Shown: positions 22,857-32,259 of the stretch, piece after piece
How positions within the stretch are numbered: position 1 is the stretch's first letter
Layout: the number at the start of each line of letters is the position of its first letter
Notes under the pieces: model-generated
The model's database searches: none
The model's input: the letters and a program-made list of their open reading frames with translations, nothing else
Told to the model about the DNA's origin: nothing
Made by a program: the position numbers and the translations under genes
Source of the DNA: Cardinalis cardinalis
Lineage: Eukaryota > Chordata > Aves > Passeriformes > Cardinalidae
Assembly: GCA_014549065.1 (NCBI GenBank)
Contig: JACDOX010000338.1
Span: forward strand, 62,001 to 126,000
DNA length: 64,000 nt
Direction of reading: 5' to 3'

Positions 22857-23508
22857 GTTGAGCAGAGGTTAAACATCGGTGTTGTTCTGCAATAGCAAAG
22901 CAATGATGTGTGTAGAAACATAATTCTGAAAAGTCAGTGCTGCTAAACTGTGGGTAAAGAACACACATCTTTATTTCTGACTTTAAAAAAAAATTGCTCT
23001 GTTTTAGCATTTTTTTAGGATTCCCTTGTAATATCTAGTGCTATGAGAGCTGAATGCTTTCCAGAAAGGCAGTAAATCCTGTGACAAGTCTCTGCCATGT
23101 GCCATTCCTTTCCATCCCACTTTTCTTCTCCCTAAGAAAGCTATATATGATGCATTTTTCATTTACCTTTTAATTTTTTTCTGTGTTTAAGACTAACATT
23201 AGCAAGTGCAAGATCAAAGGAATATGTTTGTTTGTAAAGTAAAAGGCTAAATTTTCACGTGCTTATTATCTTAATATGCATTTTGGACTGGGTCTGCAGG
23301 AAGCTGTTCTCTAAGTCCTTCTTTTCCAAAGCATGTGTTCTTGTGGTAGAGAAGTGACAGAGATGCTGATGATCTTTCAGTGTTAGGGTTGCCTACCCTT
23401 CACCACGATTTCTCTACTCCTTTCTCTCCCCTCACTTTCTGCCAGCTCTAGCTGATACAAATATGTGTCTGCTGTACACCAAAGCAATGAGTAGAACTGA
23501 CTCAGTAT

Positions 23509-23537
23509 AAACAGAGGCCAATACTAGGCCTCTGTTT
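23509..23537. other. Perfect 11-bp inverted repeat (hairpin)
   Basis: AAACAGAGGCC (23509-23519) and GGCCTCTGTTT (23527-23537) are exact reverse complements separated by a 7-nt loop, followed by two more T. No gene or repeat family is attached to it. It may be chance or the remnant of a small inverted-repeat element. Confidence 0.6.
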
Positions 23538-24022
23538 TTGGTTGTCTTTGGACAGCTTTAGGGGAAACAATGGGTATAGAATGAAGTACAGAAGGCAGTG
23601 ACCTCATTTCTGTGCTATGAACATTTTACAGCTGGCAGTAGGCCATGGGCAGGAGGAGGCGTGGCTGGAAAAACCCTGCTGCAGCAAACTTGACGGTTTT
23701 GGCAAGAAGAAATGCAAACTGGGTAGGTAGGGTTCTCAGATGACATGAACCAAACATCACAGATGCTCATCTAAGACCTTCCCACCACCTAATTTCTTTT
23801 TAGGTAGAGTAGGAGAAATGCAAGTGAATATGAAGGGAGGGAGCTGAAATAACAAGGATCAGTACATCTCCTTTACACATCCAGCTACACACTTGAGCTG
23901 GNTGAATATCCTGTGGCACCTTCCTTGTTTGCCCACTCATTCCCACCAGCCTTGGCTTGCCAGCACAGGAGGAACCACTGCAGCAGGCACACACTGAAGC
24001 CAGCACTGCCAGCTGACACATG

Positions 24023-24121
24023 GAAAAGAAAAGAAAAGAGAAGAGAAGAGAAGAGAAGAGAAGAGAAGAGAAGAGAAGAGAAGAGAAGAGAAGAGAAGAG
24101 AAGAGAAGAGAAGAGAAGAGA
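24023..24121. repeat. (AAGAG)n pentanucleotide microsatellite
   Basis: About 18 near-perfect copies of AAGAG (CTCTT on the other strand), preceded by AAAAG variants and followed by an A/C-rich low-complexity stretch to about 24180. It produces long spurious open frames rich in Phe-Ser-Leu-Leu on the minus strand and Arg-Glu-Lys on the plus strand. Confidence 0.95.
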
Positions 24122-24199
24122 ACTCCAATAAAACAAAACCAAAACCAACCAACCAAAAAACCACTAAAACAACAAAACCAAAGTGCTCCACAAACAGAA

Positions 24200-26085
24200 A
24201 AAATAGAACAGAGAAAAACTGAAGACCTTTGATTTTTCACCCTGATGTTTGAGGCTGATCATAAAAATTAGGACAAAGCAAGGTGTGTGTCATCTATGGT
24301 GTAAATGTAGTCTAAGCTCCCAGCAGAATTTTTATAGGGAAGGTAAAATTTGCCTGCTTTGCCTCCTTGTATTAGTCCTAATCCCAGTATATGAAAGAGT
24401 CCGGTTCTAGTCCAACAGCTCTACTCAGCAGCTGAGCACATGTCTGTCCTGGTGAGTCCTGGCAAGATGTCATAGGAGGCCCGATTGCAGATAAGGAGGC
24501 ACTCCTCCTCTGGCACTTTCAGTGGGAAGTAAGGGGCTAAACACTTCTAAGAAATTGGCCTATCATTCCTGAATGATGTACAAAGTAACTTCTGCTTCTG
24601 GTATTTAACAATTACAGGAAAGAGTATCTCCTAAACCCCTGTCCCCACTGAAAACTCCAATTTCTTATAGCTAGGATGGGAACTTTCCACTCTGTAAAAT
24701 GTTGGAAGTAGGTGTCCACTGGATTGCTATTCTGNAAATAGACTATTACTACATAAACTATTAACGTTTACCCTATATGTATAATAATCCCAACAAAAAG
24801 AATCAATTTCTGCTCTTTAGAGATAAATCTTTACACAAGGTCTGTGGTAAGAGCAGTCAGAGTACTCTTAAGAGTGTGCTGTAGCTGTGAGACTATGATT
24901 TCCCCTCCTTCCTTCACCATTTTCACTTTGCAATGCCATGACAATTGTTCCATGCTGAGTACACTCCCTGAAAAGGACTCCAAAACTTGCTGCTTCTTCA
25001 TTATTTTGATACAGAGACTGCCAAGCATTTGGACATAGTGAATGTGGTGCAGTGGTGTAACACAGTTTTAGCAGGTTTCGCAGCAGCTCATCATGGGGAT
25101 GTTAGACATTAGTTAGTTACAATACCAATACCATTACCATCAACTGCTTTTTTGCAGTGCTTTCCTTGGGAAGACCTCAAAAGACTTCACAAAGGAGGTC
25201 AGTAGTATATCCACACTTTTAAATCTAGAGCAGTTTAATAGACCCCCATTGGATCGCAGACACTGTCATGCAGATACAACACAGTCAGCAAGAGCAATGT
25301 ATGAAGCCACAGAAACGTGACAGGGAGAGCAGAGATCACTCTTTCACTTTGCAGTTTCAACAAGGAGCTTCCCTCTCCCATTTAAAACTCAATTTGTGCC
25401 AACAAATGGCAGGACAATTTTAGGGTTTCACTTCTGCCAGACTCTTAGAAAACGTTATCACTATCCTCTCCGGCTGTCTTCATAGGAAGGGCTGGTGCAG
25501 ACTGTTTTCACCTGTGCGACTTGCTTAGTCCCACATCCATTTCTCCATGGACAAAATCAGCTTGAAGCCAAAATGGAAGTCACTTGCATTCTCTTTTTCT
25601 CTGCAATCACTAAGTCAAAGGAACATGTAGGGGAGGGAAATGGACTGTATCCCAAGTCAGGAGCACCCTCTTCTCTGCTTTCAGAAAAAAGTGTGAGGCT
25701 GGTTTTTTCCCAGCCTCCTCTTTATAACTTCTGACTTTATGTGCAGGAAATGGCTCTTTCTAGTCTTGATGTTATCTTGTAAATGTACTAATACTGCTGC
25801 CTTGGGCATTTGAGTGGAGAAAGGCATCCAAATTTCCTCTCCAGAAAATCTTTTAATAACTTCCCTTGGAGGCAGCTGTTTTGCCCAAGACAGAGGCTTG
25901 CATGGCACAGCTGGGACTGGAGAGGAAAGGACTAGGGCAATGGGGCAGGGAGACCAAAAGAAGGAAACTCATTGAATGTAAAAGGAGCATGGCATGCAGG
26001 AGGCAGATTTGCAAGACTTTTGCCTGTTTTCCTGCTGAGGTCAGACTGTTGAAGGGAAACAAGCAGAAAACAAGAGACAAGGGCA
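24200..26085. other. Intergenic DNA next to the IGFBP1 3' end, no gene seen
   Basis: Unremarkable sequence with short open frames lacking domains or splice support. Part of it could be transcribed if IGFBP1 uses a poly(A) site beyond the one proposed here. Confidence 0.4.
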
Positions 26086-26097
26086 GAGCAGAAGACT

Positions 26098-26103
26098 TTT
26101 AAT
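26098..26103 (-). terminator. Candidate IGFBP1 poly(A) signal (ATTAAA)
   Basis: ATTAAA on the minus strand, about 760 nt after the IGFBP1 stop. It is followed by a T/GT-rich stretch (TTGTCTCTTGTTTTCTGCTT on the minus strand) that resembles a downstream cleavage element. It coincides with the change from very AT-rich UTR-like sequence to mixed composition. Confidence 0.5.
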
Positions 26104-26862
26104 AGCTCAAGCTCATTTTAAATAATATTGTTAACATTGGGAATGACTTACATCGCCAAAGGGGGTGCAGAATATTATATTGTGTTTTGCCATTTATCCA
26201 GTGCATATGTTTAAAAAATATACAAATACTGTCCCATCAGGAGCTTCGGTATATAATATTTCTTTTTTAAGAAACAGACTGGCATTGAAACAGAGGTGCA
26301 AAAGCAACATAATACGTTCACAAAACATGTTTTAAATAAGTTTCTAAGCATGCTTTCTACTGAAATCTAGTTTTAAAAATTCAGTTTTACATCTATAAAT
26401 ATGTAGTACAAAAATGCAAGTTTACAAGCCATTTTTCCAATAGCTATGCCATTTGAATGCTTAAGTTGCAGCATTCCTCCAACATATATTTAAGCACAAA
26501 AATATTAAGTATTTAAATATAAAGTTATGAAGTGTTTGAGAACATAAATTAGTAACCACACATAGAGATAAAAATACATGCAGTGCGAAATAAATAATTC
26601 ATCAGCTTTACATATGAGAATATATATAATATTATACAAACCAAATATACAAGATTATAGGATTTGATCTTGAAGTAGCTTACATTTGTCACTTAAACAT
26701 GTAGGCAATCTCAGTGCAGTAAAAATGTTACTTTATGGGGTTACTCATACACTCAAAATCAGGTGCACAAGACTACCCTAGTGAAATGGCTCCTGACTGG
26801 AATTGTTCCCGACTATAACAGCCCCACAGAAAACTTGGTGTGAAAAACCTTGGGGTTTAGTT
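26098..26862 (-). other. IGFBP1 3'UTR, AU-rich
   Basis: Very AT-rich sequence after the stop codon with at least six ATTTA pentamers on the mRNA strand (for example near 26112, 26334, 26395, 26513, 26547 and 26590). AU-rich elements are known in the IGFBP1 3'UTR and agree with the short-lived, hormonally controlled mRNA of this gene. An AATAAA overlaps the stop codon itself (26867-26862) but is unlikely to be the main signal. Confidence 0.6.
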
Positions 26863-26994
26863 TTATTCTTGTGAACTGAGATACTGTTGGCATTCTGGGT
26901 CTCCTTTAATTGCTGGAGATCCGGGAATTCTTCTGCCGTTTTTTGGATAGACACACCAGCATTCAGCAGGCTCTCCATTCAGCAAAGTTTCACA
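26863..26994 (-). CDS. IGFBP1: IGFBP1 coding exon 4 (end of the thyroglobulin type-1 domain, stop)
   Basis: Encodes residues 233-275: CETLLNGEPAECWCVYPKNG, RRIPGSPAIKGDPECQQYLS, SQE, then TAA at 26865-26863. The acceptor is ACTATTCTAG at 27004-26995. This exon is easily missed because its reading frame is not the longest one at this position. CWCV and IPGSP are family hallmarks. KGD stands where human has RGD. Confidence 0.95.
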   Translation of the reverse strand, partial: CETLLNGEPAECWCVYPKNGRRIPGSPAIKGDPECQQYLSSQE

Positions 26995-29900
26995 CTAGAA
27001 TAGTATTAGCAAAAAAACCACCAAACACAATAAGTAACTGTAAGACTACCTGTGAGGTACTGCCAATAGAGGTGTTGGACACAATTAGGATCAGAAGACG
27101 GGGACCTGCCGTGCATAGTCTTGTTTTGAATGCAGTGGTCTGCAGAGCCTCTAAACAACACACTTGGTTAGGGAACCAAGACCTAAGCTCAGCTATCACA
27201 AGAGCAACTTCAGATTTAAAACTGTCCAGCCCTTGATGAACAGCAGTAGAAAAAAGCTGTATCTCCCAGCACCAGTATGAGAAGTGGAAGGATGGCAGAA
27301 TATACACTCTCATAGGGTGAGAGCAGTGATTGAATTTTCTGTCTCTTCACACAAGGAGACAAAAAAGGTGATATGTTTTGGGTATTTTTCTTGAGGAGTT
27401 TCTGTTTGTGCTTGATTAGATCCCAGGTTACAGTGTTTGTGAGTCACACCATGATGCTATGCCCAAAACCAAGGAGTCTTGGTGACACAGAATTATGCAG
27501 ACCTACTAAATTTGTGTGCATGACCTGTGGTTACAGGGTGTGGCTTGAGGTTCCGAGCTTTAGTTAGTGTTGCAGATTACTCTCACTGTAACTTGCAAAA
27601 GATTTTTTGAGGGTATAATGGAAATGAGCAAATAACCTAATCCACAGGCAGCACAAATCAGTATTTTTGTTAGGCTTCCAGAAGGTTAATTTTTCTCTAA
27701 AGAGTTTTTTTTTTCCACTGCCTGTGTGGGTTTTCCGCTGCCTGTGAGCTGAGAGCCCTCTTTTTACATAGTGATTATTATATATTCAATGGGTTTGGCA
27801 GGTAGTATGGCAGATCTTATGAATTAATGTCAACTGAATGAATGCTAACAAATCAGGTACACGGCAGCAGATAGGGTTAAAATATTTTGGAAAAGGCTTT
27901 GAGTACACCTGTTTTGTGAAGGGAAAAGACTTTTGCCTCTATTGCTGACAGCCACCAGCATGCAGCTGACCTTGAAGAGAAGGACAAACCATCTGCTCTA
28001 AGTATCCCTGTTTTCACAACCTGCTGCAAACTTGTGAGTTTGGGAGCAGAGGGCTGTGAAAGGGTTGGCTATATGAGGCTGTGAGCAGAGGGGGGAAAAG
28101 GCACGCACCTGCTTGCTGTGGTAAAATCCATTCTTGTTGCAGTTGGGCAAGTAAAATTNGTAAATCTCTCCTCTGCTTCTCTGAGCCTTTGCCAATTTAT
28201 ACAGGGCTCTGTAAAGCTCCTTCTGACAAGGACTCTGCAAGAATACCAGGGTAGTGAATACCAAAATCACAAGTAAATCAGCTACATAAAAGGTGATCAG
28301 AATATAGACAGTAAAAAACTGAAAATACTTTTTAGGCATAAAGTCTACACCAGACTGTTTTGCATGTAGTTTTTCTTCTTTCAGTAGAAGCACACCCAGA
28401 AAACTCTGGTGTTGCATTCAGACCTTTGCTTTTATTCTTTGAGTTTTTTTCTGTTCTGTAAACATGGAGATTTTAGTCCTTAAATTGCCACTCAAGAACA
28501 TTTAACCTGTACTAAGTGAACACATTACTGCTTAGAGGATACAATCTATCATCTGATAGGGAGGTGGAAGTTAGAAGACTGGTACATGAGATTGGTCACG
28601 TTTTCCAGGTTGCCATGGCTTGTGCTGTGTTGAGATATGGAAGATAGGTACAAGACATACAGAGATGGTGCAAGAACAAATATCTGAATGTTTTTTATCT
28701 TTTGTACAGGACAGAACAATTGCCAAAGCAACATGGAGCCATTCTATAGCTTTGGGACCAAACCCCAAAGTTCTTGGAACTGGGAATGAAGAACTGTTTG
28801 CAATATTCACTATTTTCACAATTTGCTGACTCTCCTTTTCAAAGTCACAATTTCTGTACATCAATAGTAACTAACACATTTGAATCAGTACAAGAAAGGA
28901 AAACTAACTGAATAAGTATTTCTACTTCTGAGNGAAAGCATAAACTCTGCTTTTGCAAAACCTCCCATGTTAGCCCCTCATATAAGCTGTCATATTCCAG
29001 TCTGTGGGTTTATCTGTGGCTCAGGGTGAGAAAAGCAGAAGCCCTAAAAATCAGAATTGCAGCTAACAGCACATGTACATATTCAAACTAAATCAATGAT
29101 TAAGTCTTGTTCTGGATATGGAATGAGGCTTCCTAAGGTAGGGTGGTGATTAGTATATGTTTTCTTTTTCCTTTCCATTTTGTCAGTGATCATTACGAAC
29201 AAAAGCTTCTGTGCTGCCCAACGAACCCAGCTCCATAATGCAGGGGTGCAGCTGCCGCCTGGGACCCGTCTAATCGTGGTTCTCTGGTGCCCTCAAGCGG
29301 AACACAAACCTGCTTGCAAAGGCNGTGCATTCTCATTACCCAGTAGGATTTTGCAGTGTCGAGCCCCACTTTAATTGTTGAGGTTTTTTTTCTTTCTACA
29401 TGAATACACTTAATAGTGTTTCCTTGTGATCAGAGTGAATCACATTTTGTTTTCCATTGATGTTTCTTCAATAAATTCATATATTCCCTTTTATTTTGCT
29501 GTGTGTTCGACCAGTGAAAAATGCCTTTTCTTACCTAAAACTAAAATGAAGTCCAAGAATTTAATATAGATTCTTGTAAACTAAGGGGACAGGTTATAAT
29601 CTGATTGTANATATGGTGAAACATTCAGCCTCTGCATGAAGTCTGTTCAGGACACACCTGATGCATGCATGTTATTATGGCTCCAGACGTTTTGTCTGTT
29701 CCTCAAGCATGTGATGAGAACTTCCAAAAGCTGGTTTGCCAGCTACCCAAAATACTGATATTTCAATGTTGATGCTAGAAATTTCAGTAGAGCAAGGCTC
29801 TACTGAAATGGTCTCTGAAAGTTTTACAAAGAAAACCCACCTGCTCTTTCCATTTCTTGAGTTCAGATATTCTCTTTGCTTTCATGTTTTCATACGCAGT

Positions 29901-31031
29901 GATGGAATTCCAGGGAATTGATTTATCCTGGCCAATGGGAAACATCAACTGATAGTTCAGCAGCTGATCCTGTGTTATTTCAGTGCTTTCCAGAGGCATA
30001 TCATCAGGTTCTATAGAATCTGGAAGTGATGATATTAAAGTAAACATCTTCAGTGAAATTTGGCACTTATTTCTCAAAGTTTAAAAAGGTGAAAAGAAAG
30101 GTCAACCAAAAGAAAAGAAAAAGTAATAGCTAAGACATCCATTAAAGTATATCCTGTAGGAATAAATTACATGTGCAGCATGGCAATTTATACTTTCATA
30201 ATAAATTCATAGACGGGCTCAGCAGCTATTCTCAAACAAGTTGATTATTTTATGATCCTTCAAAATTACTTGAATCCCAAAGATGAAGTTGCAGCCCATC
30301 TGTTAGACGTGGAAAAAAAACCTTCTCGACTACAGTGGGTTGTAGAAACTTGGCTAAATGAGAAAAGATTGATGTTAAACTTGTAATGAATTTAGATTTC
30401 TGTCAGCGTGATGTACTTCTGGTTTTATTCACGAAAGGAAATGGTCAAGACCTCATCCCAGGGTATCCTGTACTTTGCTCTTGCCTCATAAATAAGAAGG
30501 GGTAGCAATTCACAGGGGCCAGAAGTAGCTCCTGCTGACCTGCAGTAGACCAAATAGCAAAGAACTGGCAGAAAATATTTGTTTCTGCCTGATCATGGCC
30601 TTCATACCAGTGCCTAAATCAGCATGTGTGAACTCTTCCACTGAAAGCAAGAGAAGCTCTTTGCAATTGCAGGTGATTCATCATAGGATAAAATTTTTAT
30701 GTATCTAAATTACTTGCTGGATCAAGGCTGTAAACAGGCAATGGATTGAAAATGTTCAAGGAAAAATGGTGAGAAATTGAGGAGGCAAAGAAAGGAAGAA
30801 AGAAAGGAAGGAAGGAATGAAGCTAGCAAACTCTGGAAAAATCAAATCAAATATAATGCAGGAGGCTTAAATACTCAATTTGGTCACTGTTCTCTGCCTT
30901 CCCCACCCCCTCAACTACAAGAGAAACTCCACTAACTTCTACTAATGGCTATTGTTATTTTGAGTCAATGATGATTATTTTTGTAATGCTACTGAGTTAC
31001 TTTAATAACCACTTCATAGACATAGCAGTAG

Positions 31032-31065
<34 letters not shown>

Positions 31066-31068
31066 AAT

Positions 31069-31104
<36 letters not shown>

Positions 31105-32105
31105 TATAATAATAATAAATTGAAAAATACTAAAATAACACTGAAGAAGTTCCTGCCCATCATATAGTCTAAGATGCTTGAGATGCCTTTTTGCCTCAAG
31201 ATAATTTGGCTAGCACTCCATCGCTCCAGGTACATTTTATTCCCAGGCACAAAGCCTTTACATTCTCTATCATGACTTTTAGAGATGGACATAACCAAAG
31301 CCTATAAAACATTTGTCCTACTCCAGCTACTGTCTGCTACTAAAGAAAAATTGTCTGCAGCCTCCCAGATATTTATTGTAGTTATTCTGCATTGTTCCAT
31401 CATTATGCTTTAGGATTTTCATGCTTTCAGATTGTAGCATACTAGCTTGTTGCGAAATCTTAGGTCCGGCACCAGGATGCATCTCAGCTCGAACAGGTCA
31501 GAGCACGTTTCCCTGGAAAGTGCATTCCAGCCTCCATATATTTTAGACGCTTCCCTAACTTCGCTCATTGTTCCCAGCTTCTGGCTCCCATAGCCCGCGT
31601 CGCGCCTGCCAATTCCTCCGGCTGCCCTCGGCGAGGGCTGTGCCGCAGCGCCCGGCGCGCAGCTCCCGACCGGGCCCGCGAGGTGCGCGGAGCGGGGACG
31701 CGATGGCGCGGTACCTGCCGGCTCTCCTGTACGCATCTCTCCGACCTCGCTGGCAGGCAAGCACGTCCCGTGCCCCTGGATGAGGGCGGAGAGCGGCCGG
31801 GACTCCCCTGCGGGGATGTGGCAGCGGAGTCCCAGGCGGCAGCGGGCGGTGTAGACCCCACAGGGCTGCCCCGGCCCGAGGGCACAGATCTGACAGCAGC
31901 CGCAGCCCGGCTGCCGAGCAGCCTCCGGGCAGTCGGGCGGGACGGGCGGGCACAGAGCAAGCCTCTCCGGAGTGCAGGGGGCGCAGAGCACGGGCTGCGC
32001 GCCGCGGGCGAGGCGGGCGGCCGGCAGNGCCGGCAGCAGCAGCAGCGCCCGGAGCAGCAGAGCCAGGAGCCAGCCGCGGCGCAGCGCGCACTGCGAGCCA
32101 CTCAT
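26863..32105 (-). CDS. IGFBP1: IGFBP1, insulin-like growth factor binding protein 1 (whole coding span, four exons)
   Basis: Coding join on the minus strand 32105-31715, 30019-29841, 28234-28109, 26994-26863, giving 275 aa (human is 259). The product is a secreted IGF-binding protein, mainly hepatic, that rises in fasting and controls free IGF. A hydrophobic signal segment covers about residues 11-30, followed by the cysteine-rich IGF-binding domain with GCGCCQICA at 68-76. The linker keeps ESTEITQDQLL at 141-151, very close to human. The C-terminal thyroglobulin type-1 domain has NCNKNGFYHSKQ at 221-232 and CWCV at 244-247. Introns are in phases 1, 0, 0, as in IGFBP3, and all use GT/AG. The human RGD integrin motif is KGD here (262-264). 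Two codons contain N: residue 26 in the signal peptide and residue 216, which is Lys in human. Confidence 0.96.
28109..28234 (-). CDS. IGFBP1: IGFBP1 coding exon 3 (start of the thyroglobulin type-1 domain)
   Basis: Encodes residues 191-232 (SPCQKELYRALYKLAKAQ through FYLPNCNKNGFYHSKQ), very similar to human. The acceptor is ATTCTTGCAG and the donor GTGCGT. An N at 28159 makes codon 216 read NAA. Lys (AAA) is the conserved residue, while TAA would be a stop, so this base deserves confirmation. Confidence 0.95.
29841..30019 (-). CDS. IGFBP1: IGFBP1 coding exon 2 (linker)
   Basis: Encodes residues 131-190, including ESTEITQDQLL, the acidic run SIEPDDMPLE and SELKKWKEQ. These align with the human linker (ESTEITEEELL and IKKWKEP). 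The acceptor is CACTTCCAG and the donor GTGGGT. The exon is entered in phase 1 and left in phase 0. Confidence 0.95.
30783..30825. repeat. Short GA-rich (GGAA/GAAA)n tract in IGFBP1 intron 1
   Basis: A run of AAGAAAGGAAGAAAGAAAGG type sequence followed by GGAA units, all purine on the plus strand. It is simple-sequence DNA with no gene attached. Confidence 0.7.
31032..31103. repeat. Perfect inverted-repeat microsatellite (GAT)11-AATA-(ATC)11 in IGFBP1 intron 1
   Basis: Eleven GAT units (31033-31065), the loop AATA (31066-31069) and eleven ATC units (31070-31102). One extra complementary pair at 31032 and 31103 makes the arms 34 bp and perfectly self-complementary. It is followed by TAATAATAATAA. 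It lies about 610 bp inside intron 1 on the IGFBP1 strand. Confidence 0.97.
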
Positions 32106-32160
32106 GCCGCTGAGCAGGGGCTGGGGGACGGCAGCTTGGCGGCCTGGAGAGCAGGAGGCA
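31560..32160 (-). promoter_or_regulatory. CpG-rich island over IGFBP1 exon 1
   Basis: GC- and CpG-dense sequence covering the first coding exon, the start of intron 1 and part of the 5' leader, with AT-rich sequence on both sides. Open frames antisense to the exon are a by-product of the GC content. Confidence 0.65.
31715..32105 (-). CDS. IGFBP1: IGFBP1 coding exon 1 (signal peptide and N-terminal domain)
   Basis: Encodes residues 1-130 plus one base of codon 131. It has the signal peptide and the cysteine-rich domain (CAPCTPERLALCPPV, GCGCCQICA, GQPCGVYTARC). The donor is GCAG followed by GTACCG at 31714, in phase 1. The ATG at 32105 lies about 60 nt downstream of the start expected from the TATA box. 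The N at 32028 falls in the signal-peptide coding part. Confidence 0.95.
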
Positions 32161-32190
32161 CCTCACATACATTCGGCTTACTCGGGTCAT

Positions 32191-32243
32191 TTATATAGTG
32201 CTTTGCCTGACTATTAATCTTTAACCCCGAGTTAATTATTATC
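32191..32243 (-). promoter_or_regulatory. IGFBP1 core promoter: TATA box and HNF1 site
   Basis: A TATA box (CTATATAA on the minus strand, 32198-32191) lies about 90 bp upstream of the ATG. About 33 bp further upstream is GTTAATTATTATC (plus-strand reading, 32231-32243), one mismatch from the HNF1 consensus GTTAATNATTAAC. An HNF1 site just upstream of the TATA box is an established feature of the mammalian IGFBP1 promoter and explains its liver expression. I do not see an obvious paired CAAAACAA-type insulin response element in the next 100 bp. Confidence 0.75.
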
Positions 32244-32259
32244 TGAACAGGGGGCCAGA

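Noticed and set aside
23800..24240. Open frames with Phe-Ser-Leu-Leu or Arg-Glu-Lys repeats
   Set aside because: Translation of the AAGAG microsatellite, not a gene.
26778..26978. 66-codon minus-strand frame over IGFBP1 exon 4
   Set aside because: Wrong frame. The true exon is read in the neighbouring frame and gives CWCV and the family C-terminus.
27998..28417. Reading the 139-codon minus-strand frame as a separate membrane protein
   Set aside because: Only the part from 28234 to 28109 is coding, as IGFBP1 exon 3. The hydrophobic remainder is intron.
31021..31115. CRISPR-like array at the GAT/ATC repeats
   Set aside because: It is a trinucleotide microsatellite with no spacers, in a vertebrate genome.
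31683..32198. 171-codon plus-strand open frame opposite IGFBP1 exon 1
   Set aside because: Antisense shadow of a GC-rich coding exon.
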